64,000 bases of DNA from Chlorops oryzae (GCA_020466095.1 CM035806.1:129253400-129317399); one strand, 5' to 3'. Counted from the first letter of the stretch, positions 41,392 through 53,394 are shown. Program-made: numbers and translations. Notes: a model not told the origin generated them from the sequence alone.

Positions 41392-44062
41392 GTATGTTGA
41401 ATATATGTTCATGGAATGCTAACGGTATAGGCCAGCACAAACTAGAATTAATGCACTATCTCTCCGATAAATCAATTGACGTAATGCTCATTTCAGAGAC
41501 ACACCTGACAGATAAAAACAATTTTTATATCCCCGGGTTCAACTTCTATAAAACTAATCACCCTGATGGTAAGGCTCATGGTGGCACAAGTATATTAATT
41601 CGCAGCAGAATTAAACATTTCTGTTTAAATTCATACTCTAAAACCTACTTGCAAGCAACATCCATCTGCTTACAAACGAACGGCAGCAACCTAACTCTGT
41701 CAGCTATTTATGCACCACCCCGCTACCCTGTAAGTGAACAGCAGTTTAAAGAACTATTTAGTTCGTTAGGCAACAGATTTTTAGCTGCAGGTGACTATAA
41801 TGCAAAACATACCCACTGGGGCTCACGGCTGATCAATCCAAAAGGTAGACAACTATATAACACTTTAATTAATAATGGTGGTAGGCTCAATTTCTTGTCA
41901 CCCTCCCAACCAACTTACTGGCCCACAGACCAAAGAAAAATTCCAGATCTTATTGACTTTGCCATTGTCAAAGGAGTAGATAGGTCAAGTGTTTCAACCA
42001 CGACTAGCTTTGATCTTTCTTCAGATCATTCGCCTGTGCATTTTCGACTTTCGGAATCATCCACTCACTCCAAGCCAGCCCTCGGACTAACGTCTTCCAA
42101 AACAAATTGGCTCAAATTTAAAAAATATATAGCCACTCATATACACACAAGCTACACAATAGAGTGCAAAGATCACGTGGAAGATGCCGTAAACGTACTT
42201 AATTCTATTTTAACGTCAGCGGCAGAAAATTCAACTCCACCATATAATAAAAATACAAAAAGAGATTTCACCACCAATAGTGAAATACAAAGACTTGTAC
42301 TAGAAAAGCGAAAGAAAAGGCGCGAATGGCAACAAAATAGGTCCCCAGAAGCCAAACATAGATTAAAGGCAGCTACAGAAGAGCTGAGAAAAGCCCTGCA
42401 AAGAGAAAAAGATCAGGAATGTCAAAATTATGTCTCTAATCTTTCACCACATAAGTTAGGAAAATTGTCGTTATGGAAAGCGAACAAAACCTTAAAAACA
42501 CCCATACAGGGTGAATCTCCGATTAGAGACTCCAATGGCAATTGGGCACGCAGTAATGAAGAAATAGCGGCTACATTTGCAAAGCACTTGAGCTTTGTGT
42601 TTCAACCTAATCCACCCCCAATTCATGGTGAAGCTCCTTCACTACAACAAAATTCTCATAATTTTCCGATTCGCTTCCACGCAAATGAAATAAAGGAAAT
42701 CATTAAACACCAATTGTCCCCGAAAAAGGCACCAGGTCATGATCAGATAACTCAAAAAATGATTATAGAGATGCCGTTTATTGCTATAATTTTTGTCACA
42801 AAGCTTTTCAACTCAATAATTAAATATGCACATTTTCCGGCTGCATGGAAACGATCATTAATCACTATGATTCCAAAGCCAGGCAAGGACGTTACAATAG
42901 TATCGTCCTATCGACCGATAAGCCTCCTTCCATGCCTCTCAAAGCTATTTGAAAAGGCATTGCTCTCCAAGTTGACTCCTTACATTAATGGAAGCAATAT
43001 TATTCCATCTCATCAATTTGGTTTTCGAAAAAATCATGGAACGATTGAGCAGGTGAATCGTGTAACAAACGAAATAAGGAAAGCATTTGAATATAAAGAG
43101 TATTGCTCCGCAGTTTTTCTTGATGTGGCTCAAGCCTTCGACAGAGTTTGGCACGAAGGCCTCATTCTCAAGATTAATAGCCTCCTCCCTCCAAATACAC
43201 ATGAAACACTTGCGTCTTACTTATAAAATAGATCATTTCGGGTAAAATATAAGGATCATATAACACAAGACATTGAAATAAAAGCAGGCGTCCCCCAAGG
43301 AAGTGTTCTTGGCCCCTTCCTATACTTATTATACACCACAGACTTTCCCTTAAGCAGTAGCACCACAATATCTACTTTTGCTGATGATACAGCAATTATA
43401 AGTCGGCAAAAATGCCCAATTTCAGCTGCTAGGAACCTTCAAATGCATTTAAAATTAGTTGAAAAATGGCTAGCTCTTTGGCGTATAAAAGTAAATGAGC
43501 AAAAATGTAAGCACGTCACATTCACACTTAAAAGGGGAATCTGCCCACCCGTATCTATTAATAATATTTTAGTACCACAGGCCGACAATGTAAACTATTT
43601 AGGTTTCCATTTGGACAAACGTCTTACTTGGCGCAAACACGTTGAAGCCAAACGAACTCTCATGAAATTAAAAGCCTCTAAGCTTCATTGGTTAATTAAC
43701 TCACGATCTCTTTTGAACATTGAATACAAGGTGCTTTTATACGTAAGTGTTATCAAACCGATTTGGACGTACGGGCTACAGCTATGGGGCAACGCTAGCT
43801 CCACGACTGTAGAACTAATACAAGAGCTCAATCGAAAATTTTAAGATTAATTACAGGTGCTCCATGGTTTATCCGAAACGAAAACATCCACCGCGACCTC
43901 AATGTACCCATGGTTAAAGATGAAATTTCGCGATTTAAGGCAATCTATAGCGAAAAACTTAGAAGTCATCCTAATGAAATGGCTAGATGCCTAGCCTCCA
44001 CTTCTTCACATTCCCGGCTACGAAGAAATGATCGCCACACCACTGTGGAAGCAACTGAGTAG
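41388..44062 (+). pseudogene. Jockey-like ORF2: endonuclease and reverse transcriptase
   Basis: The chosen start is the ATG at 41388 (MSMLNICSWNANGIGQHK), which overlaps the ORF1 stop. An APE-type endonuclease occupies the first ~220 residues, with catalytic-type motifs ISETHL, AAGDYNAKHTHWGS and SSDHSPVHF. A linker rich in K/R precedes the RT: LITMIPKPGKDVTIVSSYRP, HQFGFRKNHGTIEQV, AVFLDVAQAFDRVWHEG, then a premature TAA at 43224-43226. The frame continues with AGVPQGSVLGPFLYLLYT, FADDTAII and YLGFHLDKRLTWRKH. A frameshift near 43830 leads to ILRLITGAPWFIRNENIH and a stop at 44060. With only two lesions it is recent, but it cannot make active enzyme. Confidence 0.88.
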
Positions 44063-44154
44063 CCTCTGCTATAAATCGATACACAACAGATTCCGGTAAA
44101 TTCCTTCACTGGCAAAAACTGTTTCGCCATGCAAATAAAAAAAAAATAAAATAA

Positions 44155-44556
44155 AAAATTTATTATTTAAGCCCGATCCCGTGGCACATATTATGTACAA
44201 ACAACTATATATGAGTTCTTAAGCCCGCTCCGAGGCACGTTTATCTTGCATAAAAATTTATTATTTAAGCCCGATCCCGTGGCACATATTATGTACAAAC
44301 AACTATATATGAGTTCTTAAGCCCGCTCCGAGGCACGTTTATCTTGTATAAAAATTTATTATTTAAGCCCGATCCCGTGGCACATATTATGTACAAACAA
44401 CTACATATATATGAGTTCTTAAGCCCGCTCTTAGGCGTTTATCTTGTATAAAAATTTATTATCTAAGCCCGATCCCGTGGCACATATTATGTACAAACAA
44501 CTATATATGAGTTCTTAAGCCCGCTCCGAGGCACGTTTATCTTGTATAACAATTTA
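44155..44556 (+). repeat. 98-bp tandem array, about four copies
   Basis: aagcccgatccc recurs at 44169, 44267, 44365 and 44465 (periods 98, 98, 100). Each unit holds two related half-units, ttaagcccgatcccgtggca and ttaagcccgctccgaggca. A similar word lies in the 3' untranslated region of the copy at 33.7 kb, so the array probably grew from the retrotransposon 3' end. Confidence 0.9.
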
Positions 44557-44589
44557 ACACCCAAAATTCCCCCTTTGGCTACGTCCCTG

Positions 44590-45955
44590 ATTCAAGAGAT
44601 GTTCAGGTGGAATATCCGCCAAAATTGCAGTAGAGTTCGCAGTCCGTTTGCGTAAAGTGAAACCAGCACTTTCGAGAGCTTCCGTTAGTTGACGACGGGC
44701 TTGTATGGTGGTTTCGGTATCGTGACCTCCCGCTAAGACATCATCAACGTACATATGATTTCGCAAAATCGATGCTGCTAACGGGTGAGACTTTTCTACA
44801 TCATGGGCAAGTTGAAAAAGGGAGCGTATTGCCAAGTATGGGGCGCAGTTGACGCCAAAGGTAACTGTTTTAAATTCAAAATCTTGAATAGGATCTGAAG
44901 GGGATTGGCGAAAAAGCAGTCGTTGAAATGGAGTATGTTTCGGGTCCACTAGGATTTTCCGATACATTTTGGTGATATCTGCGTTAAAAACAAATTTGAA
45001 GAAACGCCACTTAATAGTGAGAAAAACGAGATCCGTCTGTAGCGAGGGACCTATATGGAGGAGATCATTGAGGCTAAGACCATTTGTCGAAGCTTGGGAG
45101 ACATTGAAGACGACGCGTAAGCGGGTAGTTAAACTATCTTCTTTGATGACAGCATGATGAGGTAAATAGTACTGCATACCCTTCTGCTCGGGTCTTGGTT
45201 GGGAAACCCTGGACATATGGCCCAGAGATACGTATTCTTCTAATACAGCATCGTATTCCGTTTTAAGTTCGGGCCTCTTGCATAAACGCAACTCATTCCG
45301 AATAAATTGATTGAGCGCTAGATTTCTGAATTCGCCTAACTGGATGTGGTTCGGAAAATCGTCTTTAAATGGCAGTTGAACTATATAGCGTCCATCTGCA
45401 GCACGCCGAGTCGTTTGAGCATAATGCGATTCGCACCACCGGTCTGCTTCAGAGAGAGGTCGGGTTTGCGGAACTTCCTCGATTTCCAAAATTTGGAGAT
45501 TTGTTGATCGAGAGTGACTTTCGTAAAGTGAGAAACGAAGGAGGAGGTCTGAACCGATGGTCGCTCCGGAATCGGACCTGTAATGATCCATCTAAATATG
45601 GTTTCTTGCGCGAGGAGAGAATCCATGACATTCTTTTTAAGTCCGCGTAACAAAATAGAGGGGTATAAGTCTCCTCCAATTAAGATATCTATGTTTGACC
45701 TTTTGTGTAGAGTCGGGTCCGCTAACTGAAGGTGTCGTAACTGTTGCTCTATCTCCCTATCAAATGAAAAGCTAGGCAGGCTGGAAGATAGGGCCGCGAC
45801 GACCATTGCAATGGCTTCAATTTTGACGAGGGGGTTGAGAGATGTTCCGATGACCAGACTGCATGCCTTAGTGCTGTGGGCTGACACTATTCCATTAATC
45901 CCAGAAATCTGCGCTTGGATTGGTTTGGTCGGAAGACGCATCAAGCGGCATAAAA
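44590..45955 (-). pseudogene. BEL/Pao protease-reverse transcriptase fragment
   Basis: In normal order on the minus strand, a retropepsin-side region (PIQAQISGINGIVSAHSTKA; IDILIGGDLYPSILLRG; ETIFRWIITGPIP) comes first. A one-base loss near 45487 shifts the frame into IEEVPQTRPLSEADRWCE. The RT follows: RLRVVFNVSQASTNGLSLND, FVFNADITKMYRKILVD, TFGVNCAPYLAIRS and the catalytic MYVDD. It stops abruptly at 44590, where CAGGGACGTAGCC begins on the minus strand, so RNase H and integrase are missing. Sequence is close to the BEL/Pao element at 24.6-29.8 kb. No LTR is seen beside it. Confidence 0.87.
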
Positions 45956-46549
45956 TTTGAAAAACTCAGTCACCGTTTTTTTTAGTCGCTCTTGAATGGG
46001 ATTCAGTTTCAATTTCGGTTTCGGTTCCCAGCGACTACAAGGCTTAACTTAGATATCCTGGAATTTCAAAAAACGACTGTTACACTCAACGTCCAAATTT
46101 TGGGCTGTTTCCAGTTCTCCGCATCGGAACTTTCTAAAATATATGCTAGATTTATATTTTCCAAATAAGCACTAAACTGTGTAATCCAACTAAACTTTAA
46201 AATCTCGTTTGTGTAACGATGAAGATGCACTAGACGAAGAAAACAAATTTTGGGTAATCAGTTGTCATTCATATCTAGTATTCTTACTATAAGACGCCAT
46301 GTAGGCCTAAACACCCTTTGCGATATTTTTAATAGTCTAAGTTCCAATCTTAAAGGCACACAAAATGCCGTCCTACAAACTCCGACACGCGGGTGAAGAA
46401 ACGCGTGTTAATACTTGCTCGTTTATAACAGATCTAAGTGTCTAAAGTACCAGCACTACATTTTTTGCGCACAATCGATATTTGTGTATCGATTTTGGCC
46501 GACAATTTTCGGCGAACCCCCCAAAATTGAAATCCTGGCTGCGCGCCTG
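45956..46549. other. Unclassified stretch ending in a transposon terminus
   Basis: No gene is supported. The right border AATCCTGGCTGCGCGCCTG (46549) is the inverse of the terminus at 37839. CATTTTTTGCGCAC and tatcgatt words lie just inside. An element spanning 37839-46549 is not proven, since the 8-bp flanks (ttgtggga and ggtaagag) differ. Confidence 0.4.
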
Positions 46550-46985
46550 GGTAAGAGAAAAAGTTTTTTAAAAATATTACTATGAACTATTTGAATTTGT
46601 TCGGTATACCCCAGGCCCCAAATCGCAGCACCATATAGTAGTGAGGAGGCTACTGTGGCATTAAATAATTTTTTCATAGCCATCTAAGAGTCGGCCTTAC
46701 TTTTTCTTAGATTTTAACGCCGTACCCGGTGCCTTATTTCCGATTTGTATATCACATTCTTAATAATAAAAATTTGGGCTGTTGTTCTTTTTACCTTTGT
46801 AAATTTAATAATTAAGATTTTTGCTGTATTTACTTTTATTTTATTTAAATACAAAAATTTTCAAGCGACCAAAGTAGCTTTTTCAGTATGACTGGGGAGC
46901 GTGCAAGTGCGATTGCATCATCCGCAATGAGAAGCAACAATAGCTCGTTTAGGCCATAAATATTTACGCCTGCTACGTCCCCATC
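46550..46985 (-). pseudogene. Non-LTR reverse transcriptase fragment
   Basis: On the minus strand 46980-46860 reads NIYGLNELLLLIADDAIALA, including an RT-type ADD. The text at 46683-46550 reads FNATVASSLLYGAAIWGLGY and VHSNIFKKLFLLP, typical of the region after the RT palm. Frameshifts and deletions separate them. The family differs from the Jockey-like copies nearby and is not identified. Confidence 0.65.
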
Positions 46986-47140
46986 TTTTTGATATTTTTC
47001 TAAATCAAAAATGTATCTGTAAATTTAAGACCAAAATGTAAGTACATACATGATTTACGATTTCGTAAGAATCATAAATAATAGTTTTGTATAAAAATAA
47101 AATAAAAAAATAAAAAATTTAATAAAATAATGTTTAGAAT

Positions 47141-47850
47141 AAATTTAATTTAATTTAATTTAATTTAATTTAATTTAATTTAATTTAATTTAATTTAATT
47201 TAATTTAATTTAATTTAATTTAATTTAATTTAATTTAATTTAATTTAATTTAATTTAATTTAATTTAATTTAATTTAATTTAATTTAATTTAATTTAATT
47301 TAATTTAATTTAATTTAATTTAATTTAATTTATAATTTAATTTAATTTAATTTAATTTAATTTAATTTAATTTAATTTAATTTAATTTAATTTAATTTAA
47401 TTTAATTTAATTTAATTTAATTTAATTTAATTTAATTTAATTTAATTTAATTTAATTTAATTTAATTTAATTTAATTTAATTTAATTTAATTTAATTTAA
47501 TTTAATTTAATTTAATTTAATTTAATTTAATTTAATTTAATTTAATTTAATTTAATTTAATTTAATTTAATTTAATTTAATTTAATTTAATTTAATTTAA
47601 TTTAATTTAATTTAATTTAATTTAATTTAATTTATTTAATTTAATTTAATTTAATTTAATTTAATTTAATTTAATTTAATTTAATTTAATTTAATTTTTT
47701 AATTTAATTTAATTTAATTTAATTTAATTTAATTTAATTTAATTTAATTTAATTTAATTTAATTTAATTTAATTTAATTTAATTTAATTTAATTTAATTT
47801 AATTTTTATATTATTTTATTTGAAATTATTTTAATTTAATTTAATGTTCC
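47141..47850. repeat. (TTTAA)n pentanucleotide satellite, ~0.7 kb
   Basis: An almost pure run of tttaa units extends for about 660 bp, with small interruptions at about 47330, 47632 and 47696, and degrades after 47803. The assembled length may be inaccurate. Confidence 0.96.
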
Positions 47851-48826
47851 CTATTGACGCTTTAAGAGGCGCCACTGTTATTTGAATTAGCACGGCCGAA
47901 GGGTCATGAATAACTTTTCACATGCATCGTAACTGTTCACACAATTTTCATTCTCTTATTCTTTTCATTGCCTAACGTTTTAATTCGGTATATTTGTTTT
48001 AAAAAAATATGCAAATGGTATGAGAAAGAATTTGCCTAGCCACTTTTGTATAGGAATATTGTATGTGAAACTCGAGCCACGGCGCGTCGTTTGTGGTCCT
48101 ATAGCTTATAGCCGTTTTTGAAAAATTCTCGCGTGCCATTGTGCATTTTGTCTCTTTTGTTGTTGCCAAATACAAAAGAGCTCCATTTCAGATTGCAGTC
48201 CTAATTCGCTTAACAAAACTGTCGTTGCCATCGCTATCGAAATTTTTTTAAAGTTTTTCCATCCGGCTTTATAAATCTTTAACATTATCATTGATCGCCG
48301 AGTGACACTTCCCTTTTTCGGGTTCCTTCAGAAGCGGCTGAATGTGGTTTGTTTCGAATAAAAAATCGGATATGAAAAATTAAATGTTTGCATTTATTTC
48401 ATGTTCGGTTTTTTTTGAACTAGCACCAATCGGAGTTCATAGCTGAAAGAAGGTCAAACGTGAAAAATTAATTGCTTTAAAGAGAAAATAGACCTCAAAA
48501 CAACTACCAAACCACTAAATAGTTTGAAAATTGTAGAGAAAAAAAGCATTCTTAAGGATTAAAGCTTCGTAAAGATTGAACTGTTTTAGTTTCTATGCCG
48601 TAAAATGTGGGAACTAATTATGAAAAGAGGTATGGGCGTACGAAGGTTCAAACCTTTTCCGAAATGCCAGGAATCATAGCAAAACGCAACACAAAAGTAA
48701 GGTTTTGGTAAGGTGCTGGACTTTATCCTCATGGTCCTAATTCTCTTGAGCAAAAAAAAAAAGAATGCGTATTTCGCAAAATAGGATAACAGCTTTGGTC
48801 TTGCGGTTAATGGCGGATATTCGACT
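47851..48826. other. Unclassified non-coding stretch
   Basis: No convincing gene or repeat is seen. Base composition is less skewed than in neighbouring repeats, so this may be single-copy host DNA. A 61-codon minus-strand frame (48106-48291) has no recognisable domain. Confidence 0.4.
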
Positions 48827-48964
48827 GTGATCAGTAATTTTTCTCACTCCCTGCTCCCAACGCTTCACGCCCAACTACCAATTGCCCACTCTCTTCGTTT
48901 CTTGTCATTCTTTGCTATTATTCTTTCTGTCGGTCCAAGAGACTTTATATCCATAATTGCTGAT

Positions 48965-49114
48965 ATGCTTCCACTTCAGCTGGACGCAGGGACAATTGCG
49001 ATGTATGTGCTTTTGGTGGTGGCATTGGCATCCGCAGCGATGGCGGCGATGGTGGTTTTATATTCAGCTACTGGTAACCAAGATCCATCGCTTGTGAAAT
49101 GGCTTGCGGAATAG
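48965..49114 (+). CDS. Candidate single-pass membrane micropeptide (49 aa)
   Basis: I do not recognise this gene. The frame is open from 48827, but the ATG at 48965 (MLPLQLDAGTIAMY) gives the more natural protein. It has a short N-terminus, one strong hydrophobic segment rich in A/V/L/M (residues about 13-34, MYVLLVVALASAAMAAMVVL) and a polar tail (YSATGNQDPSLVKWLAE). GC content rises across the frame relative to its surroundings, and no transposon is seen around it. The upstream 48840-48960 is pyrimidine-rich. It could be a host small membrane protein or a chance frame. Context gives no function. Confidence 0.35.
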   Translation: MLPLQLDAGTIAMYVLLVVALASAAMAAMVVLYSATGNQDPSLVKWLAE

Positions 49115-49672
49115 AGAACGATAATCTGTACTTCAAATTGGAAGACATAAATTGAAGCATTTGCTGCTAGATTTATTAGCAATTGATGCGGTTTGTTGCA
49201 TGAATCGTTTATAAGAGCTTAAAGCATGTAAAGTGGCAAATTAATCTTTGAAATATTATTAAAATTATTTGAAGCTTCTTGTTGATTCTTATGTTCAGCA
49301 GTTTGAGCTGCGTTTAATGCATCGTTTGTACAGCTAAAAATAAGCCATAAATTTCTCAAAAATATATTAACACTTAACATTCTTTCTCAATAGCTCACTC
49401 GCTATCTTTCTCATCCACTCATCCACTCTGCCATTCAACCACTTCTTCACTCATTCACTGATTTTTTTATTCACACACTGCCATTCACAGACTCTCTAAC
49501 TCACACATTGGCTCACGCATTCACTTACCCAGAAGAAAATGTCAGGCGGATATCTGCGGTGAACTACGCGTGAAAAGGAACCGTCCCGACTCCCTTTGTA
49601 AAGGAGTCGCGCAGTGAAATTTCTACACGAATGGCATTGCGCTTCACGCCGAACAAGTTCATCGGGGCGGCG
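49115..49672. other. Unclassified stretch with CACTCA low-complexity block
   Basis: The block at 49385-49515 is built of cactc/cattca words, like 4196-4320. The more GC-rich segment at 49530-49670 has no recognisable coding content. Confidence 0.4.
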
Positions 49673-50231
49673 CACAGTGGTCCCGCCTAATACATTTTTT
49701 GAAAAAAAAAAAAAAAATAGGAGTGCTCGTAAAACTTTGAAATTTTGGCACACACCATAGTTTTGACTAAAATAAAAAAAATTTCAAAATTTCATGGAAA
49801 TCTTACCATTGCAATTTTGGTCCGATCTTAATAAAATTTGATAGGGTAGTAGGATTCGAGACTCTTAACCAAAAAAATTTTACTTCAAGAAAATCGGACT
49901 TATGCCACGCCCACTTTCCATAAAACAAAAATTTCAAAATTCAGTATTTTCAACTAGATTGTGATTGAGGTTGGCAAAGAAACAGGAAATATTGTTTAAA
50001 CAAAGAAAAATAAATTTTTTGAGCTACCACGCCCAATTTCTATGAGTTTTTTTAATACTTAATCATATACCGTTTGCTTCTATAATGCCTGCAAAAAGGA
50101 CAAATTTTTGTTGGATGGAAGGGATAAAAGAATATATTTTTTAACTTGCTCAAACTTAATGCAAAACATGTAAAGTTTTTAGAATTATGTTAAAAAATGT
50201 ATGATGGTAAAGTATAAAATTTTATTTCATA
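49673..50231. mobile_element. Possible Transib-type left end
   Basis: CACAGTGGTCCCGCC starts at 49673 after the 5-bp word cggcg. Transib elements start CACWRTG and make 5-bp GC-rich duplications. No right end was found, and the sequence soon meets the foldback element at 50236. The text at 49790-50040 (ttttggtccgatctt, gccacgcccac) is repetitive in character but not classified. Confidence 0.35.
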
Positions 50232-51337
50232 TTAAGGTGGTTCAGCCAAATAAGGCCAACGCCTTTATAAGGCCCGATTTTCAGAAAACATATTTCTAGC
50301 ACTCCCAGCATAATGATTTTTGGCATGTTTTAAAGGGCTTACATTAACTTCACAAAGCAAAAAAAATGCTTCGATTGCGTAGCTGAGTGAATAGTTATCG
50401 TCCAACAAAGTCGGAAGAAGTGAAAACAACGTGCTTGATATAATTTTGCGTGAGAACAAAAACAACGTTTTTCTAAAAGCTGTTGATAATTTTGTAAAGC
50501 CTTGATGCCCATACCAAAAGTTGGACTTTATTCAAAATAAAAAGGTTGGGAGAAAAACCCTGGCTTTGTTGTAGTCCGAATAAAACATTGCGGAAGAAAT
50601 TATATTGAGTGGTCTTAATAAGGCCCACAATAGCCACCCTGCAACTGATTCTTAAAAAAAAATTTTTTTGGAGGCCCTAAATGGACCTTAATATATCAAG
50701 TAGTTAAAAACAATGAGAAAGAAAGCCTTTTACTGCAATGGACAGCAAGTTAACAAAATTATTATCGATAAAGCCTTGTACCTGCATTTGAATATAGAAC
50801 GTTGAGTTTTAATAATATTATTTTATATAAGAAGAGCTGTGCAGAGTATTTATTTTATTTTTTGATCTCAAACAACATTTACAATGAAATCAGATAATAG
50901 TTTTATATTTTTCTTTATTTTTTCGCACGTTTTTGAGAGCAATCAGCATTGGGCCATATTAAGACATGGGGTTCCTAATTTGGCAAAAAGGTTCACCCAA
51001 TTTTCGCCACTGTGGCAAAAACCGTTAGCATGGCCTTATTTGGGTAAGTTACCTTATTTAAATTTTATATTGCCGTTTATTTTATTTTATATATATATAT
51101 ATTTTATTTTATAAGTATATCCTTATAAGAAATTGAAAATGGACACATTTCAATTATTTATTTCAATTTAATTTTATTTTAATGCCAATAACTTCAAAAT
51201 TGATGCAAATGTCATCAAACACTCACTTTGTTTATATATTCGTAAACAATAATTTGTTGTTTTTGTTTTTTCATTTAAGTTTCAGTTTCTTACATATTAT
51301 TTTTGTTTACATTCGGAGTTGTAATTTTTACGCTAAA

Positions 51338-52541
51338 GGCGCATTTACACATTTGACAATTTTGTCAAAATCTCTCTCAAAAAAATCGTCAAAAAGTGTA
51401 AACGTCAAAATTTTTTACATCAAACTCGCTTCTTGATTTTGAAGTGAATTATCTTCAAAAAATTTGTTGAAATAGTGTCAATAGTGTAAACACAAAAAGT
51501 TTTCAAAAAGAGGAAATTGACAGTCCTTCAAAAAATAATCGACATGCTCATTTTATTTTGATAAATTATCAAAATTTCAAGAAAAGTAAATACAGTCAGA
51601 AATTTAAAAATGCTTAGTTAAAATTTGACCATGACCACCATTGTCGAAATTCGCAAAAATTTGATTTTCACTATTTCGGATTGAGTATTTCGCAGCTAAA
51701 TGTCCTCTTACGGTTGAAATTTGACCAAGACCACCATCCGCGAAATTCGCAAAAATGTTATTTTCACTATTTTGAATTGAGTATATCGCAGCTAGACCTA
51801 ATGCCCTCTTACGGTAAAATTTTGACCATTACCATCATTCGCGAAATTTGCAAAAATTTGATTTTCACTATTTTGAATTGCGTATTTCGCAGCTAGATAT
51901 AATTTCCTCTAACGGTTAAACTTTGACCATGACCACCATCCGCGAAAAATTTGTGCTTAATATGTTATTAATTTCGAGTTTGAGAAGCTAAATCGAAGTA
52001 CAGATAAGGTACCCATAAATAGATATCAAAGCTCTAGCAACGAAAACGGCAGGAATTTTCATTAGGGTAATGTTTTAATATATTTTAAGCTGAGGAAAAG
52101 GTATTTGTGCAATCGGGTAAGCCGATGTAAACTTCCTTATATTATTAATCAAAATGGCCTCACAGGCTGCGGAGGGCCCTATCACGATCCTTAGATATCC
52201 AAAAATCCTTTGTTAATTTTTTGGATCTTTCTTGATTCTTCGTCTATTATGCTATTATATCCCTTCTTTTTCCCCCAAATTTGGAGTTGACTCTTCAAAA
52301 GCCACTTTGAAAAACTTTTTGATTTCAAAATAATTCCTAAAAGTTTGACCGAACGTATAAACACTATTTTGAAGGTTGGCATCAAAAACTCTCTATTCAG
52401 CTCTCAGATATTTTGACGTTGCTTTATTTTTTTTGAGAGAGTATTTTGACGTCAAATTTATGTAGTGTGTAAACCATGAATCAAAATAATTTTTCAAATT
52501 TTGACGTCAATTTTTTTTTATGTCAAATGTGTAAATGCCCC
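51338..52541. mobile_element. Nested inverted-repeat element (~1.2 kb)
   Basis: GGCGCATTTACACATTTGAC (51338) and its inverse ending at 52541 (TCAAATGTGTAAATGCCCC) bracket a region in which gtgtaaac and ttgacgtcaaa words recur at both ends. Three to four tandem repeats lie inside. No target duplication or transposase was found. Confidence 0.65.
51620..51960. repeat. ~100-bp tandem repeats, 3.5 copies
   Basis: tttgacca/tttgaccaaga recurs at about 51625, 51720, 51821 and 51922 (95-101 bp apart). Each copy contains gcgaaattcgcaaaaat-like text, ttttcactattt and tttcgcagcta. Confidence 0.85.
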
Positions 52542-52964
52542 ATAAGTAATTTACATAACCCTAAAGGTATGCCACACTTTTTTTTAAGCTTTTTTGTGCA
52601 AGATTCATAACAAGTTTTCGACATTCAAAGCAAACCGGCAAATTTCGGCAAAATTTTTTCGCATTAATCAACAGAACAGACTCCATTCTTTAATTTGTAT
52701 ACAGTTTGAAGACGGATCAAGCCGGAGGAACCAATTTTTTTCCCATCAAAACTATAAAAGTCGTCAAGTTTAAAGCACAATTTTCTTTTGCTTATATTTA
52801 TGAAAATGCTACATCGATTTCATATTTTGTTTTTAATTTGTCGAAGAAGTGCTATATTTTGATAATAAGCCCCCAAAATAGTAATTCGAAAAAAGTTTAA
52901 TTAGGAAAAAACATCGCAAAGTTGACTAATTTTTTTTTTTTCAATTGTAAAAAAAAAACATGTT

Positions 52965-53155
52965 CTGACTTCCGCCATTCCGCAAGAAAATTATCAAAGA
53001 ATCACGGCGTCAGCTCGGGTTTTTTATATAGCTTTAAAAATGTATTGCGATATGTTTTTTCTTAATGTGCACGAATGTTTTCATTTTGTAATAAATTGAC
53101 ATACATTTTTGACTACGGCTACGAATTTGATTGTACATAGAATTCTGAATGCATT
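52965..53155. repeat. Dispersed repeat, inverse of 8640-8840
   Basis: ttgacatacatttttgacta and gattgtacatagaattc match the inverse of the 8.7-kb copy, with divergence in the middle. Confidence 0.6.
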
Positions 53156-53394
53156 ACAAACAAACTCAGATATGTTCTATTTAAAAAAAAACTTTTTTGT
53201 TGATTTAGCGTTTTTTCAAATTAGAAATCAGGAATCACTAAGTTTTACCCAAGTATTACAGTATGAGAAACGAGCTAATAGGCAATTCAACAAAGCTAAT
53301 AGGCAATTCACCAAAGGCAACAACAACCACACGGCATACCAGGCAATCCACCACGATGCCTCTTTGGGCATTGTTGTCGTCTCTAGAAATTGGG

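Larger units (their letters stand above)
39700..44160 (+). mobile_element. Jockey-like non-LTR retrotransposon, nearly full length
   Basis: Plus-strand ORF1 (gag-like) and ORF2 (endonuclease-RT) lie in the standard order with a stop/start overlap, followed by a 3' untranslated region and an A-rich stretch (44130-44160). A 98-bp tandem array continues to about 44556. The 5' limit is approximate, since no target duplication was found. Damage is light: one frameshift in ORF1, and one stop and one frameshift in ORF2. It is the most intact retrotransposon in the window. Confidence 0.85.

Noticed and set aside
37839..46549. A single 8.7-kb element bounded by CAGGCACG/CGCGCCTG
   Set aside because: The 8-bp flanks differ and the flanking RT fragments are not continuous, so one insertion is not supported.
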